Source: Empedobacter sedimenti (GTDB taxonomy: Bacteria > Bacteroidota > Bacteroidia > Flavobacteriales > Weeksellaceae). From it: a stretch of 64,000 nt of DNA. Of this stretch, positions 1-8,594 are shown piece after piece. A program made the translations under genes and the position numbers. Within the stretch, counting starts at the first letter, position 1, and every line of letters starts with the position of its first letter. The stretch is taken from the NCBI RefSeq assembly GCF_030005555.1, contig NZ_JASCQG010000001.1, positions 310,001-374,000 of the forward strand. Reading direction: 5' to 3'. A model generated the notes under the pieces. The model was not told the origin of the DNA. It saw only the letters and a list, made by a program, of their open reading frames with translations, and did no database searches.

Positions 1-254
1 AAATGCCAATGTTGCTGATAAGCTGAACTAAATCTGGAGATAAAATTGGCCGATTGATCAGCTTCAGATTTTGGTTTGAAGTAGTGGTTGTCAACCGCCC
101 AATCGTAAACGGGCGTATCCAAAGGATAAGCCGTCAACGTACCTGAAAGTCGATGTTGCTTAATCCATTGCTCTGCATTTTCATAGCTTGAAAAAACGGC
201 TGAAGGAAATGAAGAATTGTGTCCATTAAAAACATAAATTAACGTATTTTCCAT
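1..254 (-). CDS. DUF7710-like small protein, 3' end outside window
   Basis: Reading the minus strand from the ATG at 254 gives MENTLIYVFNGHNSSFPSAV and continues in frame to the window edge, so the C-terminus is missing. The pattern of a YVFNG opening, a FPSAVFSS segment, a WIKQHRLSGTLTAYPLD segment and VYDWA is what I recall of the DUF7710 family, a small domain found beside immunity-type genes. Its biochemical role is unknown. It lies 2 bp after the stop of the next upstream gene and so is probably the last visible gene of a three-gene minus-strand unit. The family call is from memory of the motif pattern; the reading frame itself is certain. Confidence 0.7.
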   Translation of the reverse strand, partial: MENTLIYVFNGHNSSFPSAVFSSYENAEQWIKQHRLSGTLTAYPLDTPVYDWAVDNHYFKPKSEADQSANFISRFSSAYQQHWH

Positions 255-256
255 AG

Positions 257-745
257 TTATTTTTTTATAAATTGAGTTTCACCATCATGATGATGAAACA
301 AATACCAAGACTGCGAAAAATCAAAAACTAAGATATCATCCGAAGTTGCGAAAATATCCGAAGTATATTTTAATAGCATTTTCCAAGTCATCAACATGGG
401 ATGTGAATTGTAATTGGGCAAAACCAAAACCCAATTCGAAAAAACAATTCCGCATTGGCACAAGCATTTTCTATATACTTGAAAGTCAGAATCTAACGAA
501 TAGTTCTCTTCGTTTTTAAAATTATGATTCTTAAATGCTCGCCACAATTTTGAATCTAAAATATTAAGATCATCTACATATTGATAAATAAACTCCTTTG
601 CTTTTTGGCTCAAAAACAAAAGTTGTTCGCGATGATGCGTCGGAATTTTTTCCAAATCATTTTCATCACCTAACAATGTCCAAAAAGGTTTATCGTCAAT
701 GGGAATTGAACTACTATTTTCTTTAAAAAACGCTAATGTAAACAT
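257..745 (-). CDS. hypothetical protein in the immunity-type array
   Basis: I do not recognise this protein. From the ATG at 745 it is about 162 residues; an in-frame TTG at 763 would add six residues and overlap the upstream gene by 4 bp, so either start is possible. It has no signal peptide or membrane segment and looks like a soluble cytoplasmic protein with many aromatic residues (for example WYLFHHHDGETQFIKK at the C-terminus). It lies between two other minus-strand array genes, 2 bp from the downstream one, suggesting co-transcription. By position it may be another immunity-type protein, which is inference only. Confidence 0.7.
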   Translation of the reverse strand: MFTLAFFKENSSSIPIDDKPFWTLLGDENDLEKIPTHHREQLLFLSQKAKEFIYQYVDDLNILDSKLWRAFKNHNFKNEENYSLDSDFQVYRKCLCQCGIVFSNWVLVLPNYNSHPMLMTWKMLLKYTSDIFATSDDILVFDFSQSWYLFHHHDGETQFIKK

Positions 746-759
746 ATCTCCTACTGCAT

Positions 760-1233
760 TCAACCAAAATATTTTTCTAAATACTCAGGTTGATAACGTA
801 TATTTTGCAAACCCACACATTCAAACTCGTCATGTTCTGAGGTTCTTTTCACACCCAAATACTTAAGTGCCAGATTAATTGTTTTAATGGTTGAATCCAT
901 ATTTACATCACCTTTAAAAACGCTTGCCGATTGAAACCCTTGTCCGCCATGATAATCTGTGGCAATTAAAGCAAACTCGGGAGCGTCACAAGAAGTTATA
1001 TTTTGCAAAAGAGTTAAAATAACCTTTTCGTTTGGTTGTAGTAGATCATCTATTTTATTTATTTCTAAATAACCTTGCACGTTCAACTTTTCTTGCCAAA
1101 ACTCCGTATAATACAAATCAATATGAAACAATGTCAACTCGTCTATCAACCTTACGGCAAATAAATCAAATTCTTTGGCAACATTATCATTATATTTCCC
1201 TTTCAATACTATCGCCGTAATGTGATGTCCCAT
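760..1233 (-). CDS. hypothetical protein, first gene of a minus-strand trio
   Basis: A 157-residue soluble protein of unknown family, starting MGHHITAIVLKGKYNDN. It has no signal peptide, membrane segment or motif that I can name; the segment FALIATDYHGGQGFQSASVF looks like a conserved core. It is the first gene of the minus-strand group (1233 down to 1), and a roughly 100-bp AT-rich gap separates it from the plus-strand gene starting at 1341, so the two groups are divergently transcribed. Its stop overlaps the possible TTG start of the next gene. Confidence 0.7.
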   Translation of the reverse strand: MGHHITAIVLKGKYNDNVAKEFDLFAVRLIDELTLFHIDLYYTEFWQEKLNVQGYLEINKIDDLLQPNEKVILTLLQNITSCDAPEFALIATDYHGGQGFQSASVFKGDVNMDSTIKTINLALKYLGVKRTSEHDEFECVGLQNIRYQPEYLEKYFG

Positions 1234-1340
1234 AAAAATTGAATTTTATCAAAAATAACGCATTCATTTTAAACACAAATGGCTAAAATCAGTGATTTTT
1301 AAAATGTAATTTAAAACTAAATTTGATTAAAAATAAATGC

Positions 1341-1922
1341 ATGAAAGAACATGAATTTCTAAACTTACCAATTCCAGAACTTGAACAATACAGCTTAATC
1401 GTTCCAATAAAGGATTTAGAAATCTGGAAAAAAGAGGGCTGGAAAACCTATCAAGAAATTGGTTTGCCTGCTGGCGACGAAGAAGCTTATATGCTTTATG
1501 GTGAGTTTGATAAAGAAACGCATACTTTGATGTTTAATAAACCCGAATCTATTTCCGAAGTTGATCCGACAAGATTGATTGGTCGAAAAATCACGGCTAT
1601 CAAAAAACATGTTGGCACCTATGGAATGGGCGGTCCGGGTTATTTTGGTATTTTGTTGGATGATGAAGAATATTTGGTTTATACGGTTTGGGCAGCCGAT
1701 CGATACGTTCATTTTGATGATGAAAATGAGCTTATTGGCGCTTCAATCTCTGATTTTAATATGGATAAACATTCGTTAATAATTCATTTGAAAAATGAAA
1801 AAGTCATTCAATATGATTTCAAAATTGATTATGTTTTTGATGAAGATTCTGAAGAAGAAAAACCAGATGACATTGCAAAATACCTTTATTTCAAAACAAA
1901 AGAGTCCAATTTTATCGTTTAA
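1341..1922 (+). CDS. hypothetical protein, start of plus-strand array
   Basis: A protein of about 193 residues from the ATG at 1341; an upstream in-frame TTG at 1323 exists but is less likely. It is acidic and soluble. The middle part (IGRKITAIKKHVGTYGMGGP then YFGILLDDEEYLVYTVWAAD) looks like a compact beta-rich domain, but I cannot assign it to a named family. It opens a run of closely spaced plus-strand genes (next start 3 bp downstream of its stop). Position and composition fit an immunity-type protein; this is inference. Confidence 0.7.
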   Translation: MKEHEFLNLPIPELEQYSLIVPIKDLEIWKKEGWKTYQEIGLPAGDEEAYMLYGEFDKETHTLMFNKPESISEVDPTRLIGRKITAIKKHVGTYGMGGPGYFGILLDDEEYLVYTVWAADRYVHFDDENELIGASISDFNMDKHSLIIHLKNEKVIQYDFKIDYVFDEDSEEEKPDDIAKYLYFKTKESNFIV

Positions 1923-1925
1923 AAA

Positions 1926-2219
1926 ATGAAAGAAGCTCGCATTTATGTCGATTTTAATGAAATGTTGGAAGAAGATTTGGTTTTACTTTCAAAAGAAGAT
2001 TCCAAACTCGATTCAGCGGGAAATCTTGTTAATTTTTACGAAGGATTAAATGTAAGAATCTACATGGACGATGAGGATGAAGCTGGAAATGCCGATAACC
2101 TAATCGCGGAAGGTATTGTCGAAAAAAATACGATAACTGAAGCTTGGGGAAGCGCTGCCAAATGGAATTGTAGAATTGATAAAAACGGAATTTATCATGA
2201 ATCTGATCGATCAAATTAA
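1926..2219 (+). CDS. small acidic hypothetical protein
   Basis: A 97-residue acidic protein (MKEARIYVDFNEMLEEDLVL...) with no recognised domain. Alternating hydrophobic residues suggest a small beta-sheet fold, with a segment LNVRIYMDDEDEAG. It starts 3 bp after the previous stop and its last 23 bp overlap the start of the next gene at 2197, so translation is probably coupled. Function unknown; the array context suggests an immunity-type role. Confidence 0.7.
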   Translation: MKEARIYVDFNEMLEEDLVLLSKEDSKLDSAGNLVNFYEGLNVRIYMDDEDEAGNADNLIAEGIVEKNTITEAWGSAAKWNCRIDKNGIYHESDRSN

Positions 2220-2568
2220 CGAAATCAACGCCTTTATTTCCCAGCACAGTTGGATGGATTTTGAAGTAAAATCCTATGATGGTTATCAATTAAGCATTGC
2301 AGGAAGTACCGATTTGATGTATTATCATTTGATAGAAATCTGCTTTGAAGATGTATTTTGGTTTTCAGGATTTATGAATGGCTGGCGAACGGACACTTCC
2401 AAAATAACATTAAAACTTAGTGATGATGATCAAAAATTTGAAATTGAAGAAGACTATCACTTATTCGAATTTGAGTGCGAAGATTATGAAAATAATGTCT
2501 TTGTAGCAGCCAAAAATGTACATTTCAACACCGAAATAAAGAAACTTTATGATTCTGAAACAAACTAA
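2197..2568 (+). CDS. small acidic hypothetical protein
   Basis: About 123 residues from the ATG at 2197 (MNLIDQINEINAFISQHSWM). An in-frame TTG at 2176 would lengthen it by seven residues, but the ATG is preferred. It is acidic, soluble and has no recognisable motif; the WMDFEVKSYDGYQLSIAGS segment followed by LIEICFEDVFWFSG suggests a small alpha/beta domain. It overlaps both neighbours (23 bp upstream, 20 bp downstream), which is typical of this array. Unknown function. Confidence 0.7.
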   Translation: MNLIDQINEINAFISQHSWMDFEVKSYDGYQLSIAGSTDLMYYHLIEICFEDVFWFSGFMNGWRTDTSKITLKLSDDDQKFEIEEDYHLFEFECEDYENNVFVAAKNVHFNTEIKKLYDSETN

Positions 2569-3262
2569 AGATAGCATTTACAAAGAGCAATACAACGACT
2601 TTTATAAAAAAGGCGGTTGTGTAGAATTTGTTGTTTTCGAAAATTTTGAAGTCGCAGATGCGTATACCAAACATCTCGAAGTGGCAAAAAATGTGTTGAT
2701 TCAGAATTGTACCGATTGGGAAAAAGATTTTATTAATTTGGATGCTGAAGACGAAAAATCTTTAGAAAAAATTTATCCCTCATATTTTGATTTAGCAATC
2801 TTAAAACCATCTGGCAAGCAAATTTCGGTTACCGAATTTTTTGGTCCTTATTATGATTTTCAGAAAAATAAAGTTCTTCTACGCGGTGTACAGCACTTTC
2901 TAAATTCTGTCTTTGTATATGATGATCCCGAAGGAATGGGATACCACATCAACGATCAAGAACTACGAAAAACACGGGGCTATCAATCGAGCGAATACAT
3001 TTCTTGTGGCTTCTGCGATGCATTTTTAGATCCTCCACATTCGCTCGGAATTGGTAAAACCATTAAAGAAAGAGGGCAATATTTTATGGATTTTATTGAA
3101 TCATTTTTCTTGGACATTCATCAATTGGAGATTTACAGTTGGAGCGTAGATTCGTCGGATTATTTCGAAATGGGTAAAGAATGGTGGGGTTCATTTTTTT
3201 GGACGGTTTACAATCCTGTAAAAAATATTTACATTGGCATTATTGCTTCTACAACCGATTAA
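2549..3262 (+). CDS. hypothetical protein
   Basis: A 237-residue soluble protein with no family I recognise. It is rich in aromatic residues, with the segments GGCVEFVVFENFEVADAYTK near the N-terminus and YISCGFCDAFLDPPHSLGIG near residue 155. The C-terminal WGSFFWTVYNPVKNIYIGII could be read as a weak membrane segment, but the charged surroundings favour a buried beta-hairpin. Start overlaps the previous gene by 20 bp. Function unknown. Confidence 0.65.
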   Translation: MILKQTKDSIYKEQYNDFYKKGGCVEFVVFENFEVADAYTKHLEVAKNVLIQNCTDWEKDFINLDAEDEKSLEKIYPSYFDLAILKPSGKQISVTEFFGPYYDFQKNKVLLRGVQHFLNSVFVYDDPEGMGYHINDQELRKTRGYQSSEYISCGFCDAFLDPPHSLGIGKTIKERGQYFMDFIESFFLDIHQLEIYSWSVDSSDYFEMGKEWWGSFFWTVYNPVKNIYIGIIASTTD

Positions 3263-3271
3263 CAACCAATT

Positions 3272-3886
3272 ATGGATAGATTTGATGATATTGACAGAAT
3301 AGCAATCGAGCGTTACTCGCACAATCTAAAGTGGGAATTATTTCACCGTTATTTGGTTAAAAAAAATAAAGGAATCCGAAAAGAAGCGCTTAGAGATTTA
3401 GAAGAATTTATCGTCGAATTCCGAAATTGGGAGTACCAAGATCAAAAGGATTTTGTGCTGTCAATTGTTGATTTCGAAGACGAAATTCCCAACACTACCA
3501 GCTCATACTTTGCTACGCCGCTTAGCTTAATGATGCAAGATTTTATGAATGATTGGATCAAGTCCGAAAATAATGACTCAACACCATTTCGTTGGTTAGC
3601 ACAAAAAAACAACGATACAGAAATGGCGCGAAAAGCTTTATCTATTAATCCTAACGACGATTTGGCGCGTTTGGTTATTATCAATGCTTACTTGGATAAA
3701 ATTTATTGGTCAACGCATTCTTTACCGCATCATTTCAGCGGTGATATCGATGAAATTTTGGCCATCTATCCTACTTGTTTGGAAGAAATAAAGCAATTAG
3801 AAAATCGTGAAAACCAAAGAAAATACACCGCCGAATTGCAAGAAGAAATACAAGTGGTAAAGGATTATAAAAAATCACAGGAATAA
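3272..3886 (+). CDS. alpha-helical hypothetical protein
   Basis: A 204-residue, mostly helical and acidic protein (MDRFDDIDRIAIERYSHNLK). Helical repeats such as ARKALSINPNDDLARLVIIN resemble the TPR/HEAT-like solenoid proteins common in this array, and the C-terminus (LENRENQRKYTAELQEEIQV) may form a coiled coil. No catalytic motif is visible. It sits 9 bp after the previous stop and 12 bp before the next start, so it is almost certainly co-transcribed. Function unknown. Confidence 0.7.
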   Translation: MDRFDDIDRIAIERYSHNLKWELFHRYLVKKNKGIRKEALRDLEEFIVEFRNWEYQDQKDFVLSIVDFEDEIPNTTSSYFATPLSLMMQDFMNDWIKSENNDSTPFRWLAQKNNDTEMARKALSINPNDDLARLVIINAYLDKIYWSTHSLPHHFSGDIDEILAIYPTCLEEIKQLENRENQRKYTAELQEEIQVVKDYKKSQE

Positions 3887-3898
3887 AACAATTAAGTC

Positions 3899-4330
3899 AT
3901 GTCTAAAAATTGGTCAGAAATTAAGACGGGTGTAGGTTTCGCAACGCATATACCCGAAAAACTCAATCTGTTGCTTTCACCTAACCAAGAAACGCGCTAC
4001 AATGCGTATTGGAAAATCGACAATTACGCTATTATCCAAGGCGATTTGTATGAAGCTTCTTATTACATTATTGATCCGTTGATGAATGCATTGAAAGATG
4101 CAAAATATAAAACAGAAATTCTGGATTTATTAACAGAAATTGCATTAGGCTTTGCTCCCGAAACGGAATTAATCGTAATCAACGATAAAAAAGTGTCTTT
4201 GATGGAAGCTTGTCATTCCAAATTAAAAAAGTATTACAATCAATTAGTGGAGATAAAGAAACAGACAATTACGCCATCGGAACTCACACTGCTCGAAAAT
4301 TTACTTGAAATATTAGATGAATTAAAATGA
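3899..4330 (+). CDS. HEAT-like helical protein
   Basis: A 143-residue helical protein. The pattern SPNQETRYNAYWKIDNYAII then ASYYIIDPLMNALKDAKYK is typical of HEAT/ARM-type repeats as found in Bacteroidota immunity-array proteins. No catalytic residues are visible. Its TGA overlaps the ATG of the following helical gene in an ATGA arrangement, pointing to translational coupling and perhaps a joint function. The repeat call is from the helix pattern only; the partner it may bind is unknown. Confidence 0.7.
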   Translation: MSKNWSEIKTGVGFATHIPEKLNLLLSPNQETRYNAYWKIDNYAIIQGDLYEASYYIIDPLMNALKDAKYKTEILDLLTEIALGFAPETELIVINDKKVSLMEACHSKLKKYYNQLVEIKKQTITPSELTLLENLLEILDELK

Positions 4331-4752
4331 TGACGCACATTGAAGTTTTTTGGCAAGGAAATAAAATCGCTTTTCCTAATCGAGATTATGATGAAGTTTC
4401 GAAATCGGAAGCTCAAACCGCTACTAATTTGGAAAAGTTAAGTTTGTACACGCGTCATCATAATGGACACATTCGCGAAATTGCGATTAGTACACTTATG
4501 CAAAAGTTTCCCAAAGAAAGTATTCCGTTTATTGTTCAACTTTTGGGTGAATTTGTAGTTGAAATTCATTTGAGAATTATAAAAGAAATAACCTCCGACC
4601 AAAGAAATTGGCTGCAAGAATTTTTGAAAGAAAACCCTCGTTTTGCGCAAACAATCCAAAGCCGCATTGCAAGTTATTGGGATTGTTACTACCGAAATCA
4701 ATATCTAAAATTGAAAGATTATCCGGCATATAGATTATTAACAAATGACTAA
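4327..4752 (+). CDS. HEAT-like helical protein, coupled to previous gene
   Basis: A 141-residue protein with HEAT-like helices: HIREIAISTLMQKFPKESIP then FIVQLLGEFVVEIHLRIIKE. It starts inside the stop codon of the preceding HEAT-like gene (ATGA overlap) and its own end overlaps the next gene by 8 bp. The two adjacent HEAT-like proteins may form a pair or have arisen by splitting of one solenoid; both are inference. No signal peptide or membrane segment is seen. Confidence 0.7.
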   Translation: MMTHIEVFWQGNKIAFPNRDYDEVSKSEAQTATNLEKLSLYTRHHNGHIREIAISTLMQKFPKESIPFIVQLLGEFVVEIHLRIIKEITSDQRNWLQEFLKENPRFAQTIQSRIASYWDCYYRNQYLKLKDYPAYRLLTND

Positions 4753-5182
4753 AAGAATAAAGTACCAAGAAGGCGATATTATATCAATTCCATTAACCAA
4801 CGGAAAAACAGCCGTTTGTAAAATTATTTTTGCACCTACAGGTCAATTAAAGCAAGTTATAGGTTGTACTGTCATTGATGTCCAGCATGTCTTAAATTTA
4901 GAAATTCTTAATCTTCAAGAATATATATCTATCAATTCTAATCCAAGAAATACGAATTGTTTTTTCACAGGAAATCAGTTTGTAAAAAACGGAAACTGGA
5001 CAGTTTTAGGAACATCTCTTTTGAGTGAGAAGGAAAAAGCAATGCAAAAGTTTATTTATGCTTGTCAATTATATTACAATGAAGAATTGATTCGAAATGC
5101 AAACGAAGAAGATTATTCAAAATTTCCTACACTAAACGTTATGGGTTTTGCATTAGTTGATCAAATCCTAACTAGATTATAG
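4745..5182 (+). CDS. Imm26-like immunity protein
   Basis: A 145-residue protein that opens with a beta-rich segment, YQEGDIISIPLTNGKTAVCK. A GD-I-IPL-GK-A pattern followed by a strand is the hallmark of the Imm26 family, immunity proteins predicted from polymorphic toxin loci. A second Imm26-like protein is encoded at 20126-20674. It would act in the cytoplasm by binding a cognate toxin domain, not identified here. It is the last plus-strand gene of the first array block; the following gene is on the minus strand. Confidence 0.6.
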   Translation: MTKRIKYQEGDIISIPLTNGKTAVCKIIFAPTGQLKQVIGCTVIDVQHVLNLEILNLQEYISINSNPRNTNCFFTGNQFVKNGNWTVLGTSLLSEKEKAMQKFIYACQLYYNEELIRNANEEDYSKFPTLNVMGFALVDQILTRL

Positions 5183-5201
5183 TCTCTAAATCGATAAATC
5201 T

Positions 5202-5793
5202 TTAGGCGCTACACACCTCAAAACGATCTAACATGGTGAAATACCACTTGTTTTTGTAAAAAGTAAGGTAAAAAACCAAAGCACCTTCATCACTATAAGC
5301 TATTATTTTTCGACTATTTTTTTCGATTTCTTTCATCTTTGCTATTTGCTTAGGTTTCCATCCAGCGTCCACAAATTCGTTTTCAGAAAGTGCCGTTTTT
5401 GATATATCGCTGTATTTTGAAGCATAATCGCAATAAATACCCTTTTTCTTTGATAAACTTCTCCGTATCACAATCAAATTCGGGCAAAGTTTCGTGTTTT
5501 ATTTTAAAATTCGTACTCACTACTCCCAAATAATCGTACGATAAATATTCAGGAACAGGTGTTTTTTTATTCAATTTATCTACAAAAGCCAAATTATCGT
5601 GTGCACCGCGTTTGAATAAAATAGCAACACCAAAATCTTTCAAAATCATGTCATTAATTGTAGAAAAATCTTGTTTATTCAGTGCGTTTATCGTTTTTAC
5701 TATCGCTTTATCTAAATCGGAATTACTTTGTGCTTTTACAGAGAATAACGCAAAAAAACACAATAAAAAAGTTGTTAAAAAATTCATTTTCAT
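5202..5793 (-). pseudogene. secreted hypothetical protein broken by one frameshift
   Basis: The minus strand from 5793 encodes a signal peptide (MKMNFLTTFLLCFFALFSVK, then AQS) and a mature domain down to about 5440, where the frame runs into a short unrelated tail. A second frame then continues to 5202 with a sensible sequence (GIYCDYASKYSDISKTALSE ... KWYFTMLDRFEVCSA). The most economical reading is a single protein of about 195 residues interrupted by a one-base shift near the A/G-rich run at 5441-5450. It may be a real decay event or a sequencing error at the homopolymer. The intact protein would be exported; I do not recognise the family. Confidence 0.6.
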
Positions 5794-6117
5794 AGACTTG
5801 TAAAATAAACACCAATATACACTAAAACGATATTATATCAAACGTTTAAGTTGCTCTTCCTTGATTAGGCTATAAATTATAACTAATATCATAACAAATG
5901 TTGATACATTAAATTTCAAACAAGATAATAGATAATTTTTTAAAGATAATTTTCCAATATTTTCTCTTACATAATTGCTTTATTGTAAATAAAATTAGAA
6001 AAATATCTACATTACATTAAAATAATTAACTTAAGATCAATTATAGTCTTTATTTAAAAAAGATATAAATTGTAAAATTTTACTTAATTTTGTATTTGTT
6101 TTTAAAATAACTTTCCT
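5794..6117. other. AT-rich gap before the secreted-protein triplet, with candidate -7 box
   Basis: I see no gene in these roughly 320 very AT-rich bases. On the plus strand TAATTTTG at 6085-6092 matches the Bacteroidota -7 consensus TAnnTTTG, 26 bp before the ATG at 6118. No good -33 TTTG lies at the usual 19-bp spacing, so the promoter call is weak. The unusually long leader-like gap suggests that regulation of the triplet is placed here. Confidence 0.35.
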
Positions 6118-6933
6118 ATGAAAAAAATGTTTGCTTTTAGTCTTACATTCTTTTGTTGTACAATAAGCTTTTCTCAAGTTGGAATCGAAACTTCTTATCC
6201 AAAAGGAGTGTTTCATATTGATGGAAACAAAGACAATCCAAAAGATGCAACATCAACTGTTTCTGTACCTCAACAAGCTAATGATTTTATTATACAATCC
6301 ACTACTGGCAATGTAGGGATTGGAACAAATCAACCTCAAACTAAATTCGTCATTAATGATGATGTCTCTAAACAAGCTATTTTGATTAAAGATGGTAACC
6401 AAGGAGAAGGGAAATATCTGATGAGTGATGCTAATGGTATGGCTACGTGGAAAACACCAAACTCTTTTAAATCTGCTATTGCATGGAAATATAATGGAAC
6501 AAATATTATCATTTCTAATAATATACCATTAGGATCAGATGGCTTTTACAAACCTATCGGAGTGAGTTATAGCAACCTTACTCTAAATGGTTTAACAAAA
6601 GGTAAATGGATTGTAAGTATGGGAATTCGATTAAAAACTCAAGCTACATTAACAGATGCTTTTTGGATTCATGCTAAATTGTCTAGTTCTACTACCGGTG
6701 TTACATCTAATGGATTTACAAACTTAGGTCCTGCAGGAAATGCAACAGGTTATGCTGGTGTTGTATTTGGAGATGGTAGTACGGACGGAAGAGGATTCTT
6801 ATCAGGTACTTCTATTATCGAAGTAACTTCATCCACAGCGATTGACATTTCTCTATTTTTAGAAAATGTTGCGCAATGGGATTTTGAAACAAAATCGTAT
6901 GAGAATTATTTTTATGCAATTCCTATCAACTAA
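6118..6933 (+). CDS. secreted VGIGT-motif protein, copy 1 of 3
   Basis: A 271-residue exported protein. Residues 1-19 form a signal peptide (MKKMFAFSLTFFCCTISFSQ). Then follow VGIETSYPKGVFHIDG and, around residues 62-72, TGNVGIGTNQPQTKFVI, the VGIGT-x-P motif seen in many Bacteroidota cell-surface proteins and phage-fibre-like beta structures. The C-terminal half (about 115-271) is beta-rich and ends YENYFYAIPIN, which is conserved in the two downstream paralogues. No sortase or Por-type sorting tail is evident. Likely a surface or extracellular structural/adhesive protein; exact role unknown. It is 11 bp upstream of copy 2, so the three are probably one operon. Confidence 0.8.
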   Translation: MKKMFAFSLTFFCCTISFSQVGIETSYPKGVFHIDGNKDNPKDATSTVSVPQQANDFIIQSTTGNVGIGTNQPQTKFVINDDVSKQAILIKDGNQGEGKYLMSDANGMATWKTPNSFKSAIAWKYNGTNIIISNNIPLGSDGFYKPIGVSYSNLTLNGLTKGKWIVSMGIRLKTQATLTDAFWIHAKLSSSTTGVTSNGFTNLGPAGNATGYAGVVFGDGSTDGRGFLSGTSIIEVTSSTAIDISLFLENVAQWDFETKSYENYFYAIPIN

Positions 6934-6944
6934 ACTATTAACAA

Positions 6945-7757
6945 ATGAAAAATAAATTATTTTTTATATCATCTATCTTAATATCATCTTTTGTTACAGC
7001 TCAAACTGGTAAAGTTGGTATAGGTACTAATGCACCACAACAAGTTTTACACATTGACGCTGCTCAAAATACACCTCCCGGATCTACTACAACAAATATA
7101 GCTGATGATGTCGTTATAACATCAAACGGACAGATGGGAATTGGAACTATAGCTCCAAGTAAAAAATTAGAGATAGTTACAACCACTGATAATACAATTA
7201 ATCCTACTGCAATAAAAATTGTAGATGGAACTCAAAGAGAAAATGCCTTTCTAAAGAGTGATGCCAATGGAGTAGGACAATGGTTTATACAAGGTAGTAT
7301 TAAACCTATAGAATTAGGAACATGGACTAAATCTGATCCCATAATAGCATCTGATAACAATGGAGGTGTAAAGAGTTTAAATTTAAAAATAGCATTAACA
7401 CCAGGAGTTTGGATGGTTAATTTTGGTGCGACTTTCAAAATGAATATCGGCATTCCTTATTGGCTACACATTTATTTATCTGATACGACGACAGGCAGAA
7501 CTAAAACAAAATTTAATTTTCTTGGACATGGAGGTGATAATACTGGTTATGCTGGTCTAATGATTCCTAATAAAACAAGTGGTGCTGGGAATGCCAATCT
7601 AATAAGCGGATCATCTATTATTGAAGTTTTACCACCTACAGATGGTTCAAAAACAGTTGAAATCTGGGTAGTTGTTGAAAATAAACCTAATAGTTATTGG
7701 AATTTCAAAGCTGATAATTGGGAGAATTATTTTTATGCAATTCCGTTAGATCTTTAA
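6945..7757 (+). CDS. secreted VGIGT-motif protein, copy 2 of 3
   Basis: A 270-residue paralogue of its two neighbours. It has a signal peptide (about residues 1-19, ending VTAQ), then GKVGIGTNAPQQVLHIDAAQ and, near residue 64, NGQMGIGTIAPSKKLEIV. The central IKIVDGTQRENAFLKSDANG motif (equivalent to IKDGNQGEGKYLMSDANG in copy 1) and the end WENYFYAIPLDL are shared by all three copies. The C-terminal domain looks like a beta-jelly-roll, which is inference from strand pattern. It is 22 bp upstream of copy 3. Probably exported to the surface; ligand unknown. Confidence 0.8.
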   Translation: MKNKLFFISSILISSFVTAQTGKVGIGTNAPQQVLHIDAAQNTPPGSTTTNIADDVVITSNGQMGIGTIAPSKKLEIVTTTDNTINPTAIKIVDGTQRENAFLKSDANGVGQWFIQGSIKPIELGTWTKSDPIIASDNNGGVKSLNLKIALTPGVWMVNFGATFKMNIGIPYWLHIYLSDTTTGRTKTKFNFLGHGGDNTGYAGLMIPNKTSGAGNANLISGSSIIEVLPPTDGSKTVEIWVVVENKPNSYWNFKADNWENYFYAIPLDL

Positions 7758-7779
7758 TCATCAACTTAATCTTAAACAA

Positions 7780-8574
7780 ATGAAAAAGATTTTTTTATTA
7801 TATAGTATACTTTTTACAAGTATTTCTTCATATGGACAAGTAGGTATAGGAATAAGTACTCCTAAAGACATATTGCATATAGATGCTAATAAAGATACCA
7901 ACACAGGTGGAAGTTCACCAACAAACTTTAAGGATGATGTCTACATAAACACTTCAGGAAATGTTGGAATTGGCACTCTAGATCCAACAGCTAAATTAGA
8001 TATAAATTCTACCACAGCTGGCGCTATACAAATTATAGATGGAACACAAGGAAATGACAAAGTACTAGTTAGTGACAAAGATGGTGTTGGTACATGGAGA
8101 GATTTACCAGTTTTCAAATACATGAAAAATGGTACATTTGTAGCTAATCAAACAGTTAATTCTGATCAATCTGGTGGTTATAAATATTCTCAGGGATCTA
8201 TTACCCTAAAACCGGGTAAATGGTTAATTAGTGCTGGGTTAACAATTCGACTAAGAAATGATGATGTAGCTGCAAATACAAAACCTTATTGGTTGAAATT
8301 ATTTCTTTCGAGCTCTCAAACAGCTCTTACACACACCTACTTCACATATCTAAGTCCTGATGTGGATAATAATTTTGGTGGTAACATGATAAAAAGTCAA
8401 GATGTACAATATTATAATTTTATCACAGGTTCAACAATTATAGAAGTAACACAAGAACAACCAATTTATTTACTAATAGAGAATATCTACAGTTTAAAGA
8501 ATGGAACTACTGGAAATTATATCTTTGAAACGCGTAACTATGAAAATTACATCTACGCTGTACCAGCAAATTAA
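7780..8574 (+). CDS. secreted VGIGT-motif protein, copy 3 of 3
   Basis: A 264-residue third paralogue with a signal peptide ending near SSYGQ, then VGIGISTPKDILHIDANK and SGNVGIGTLDPTAKLDIN. The IQIIDGTQGNDKVLVSDKDG motif and the C-terminal YENYIYAVPAN match copies 1 and 2, while the middle of the C-terminal domain differs more, as expected for a variable binding face. It is followed by a strong hairpin terminator (8595-8636), which closes the three-gene operon. Confidence 0.8.
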   Translation: MKKIFLLYSILFTSISSYGQVGIGISTPKDILHIDANKDTNTGGSSPTNFKDDVYINTSGNVGIGTLDPTAKLDINSTTAGAIQIIDGTQGNDKVLVSDKDGVGTWRDLPVFKYMKNGTFVANQTVNSDQSGGYKYSQGSITLKPGKWLISAGLTIRLRNDDVAANTKPYWLKLFLSSSQTALTHTYFTYLSPDVDNNFGGNMIKSQDVQYYNFITGSTIIEVTQEQPIYLLIENIYSLKNGTTGNYIFETRNYENYIYAVPAN

Positions 8575-8594
8575 TTTCATTAAATAAATATTTT

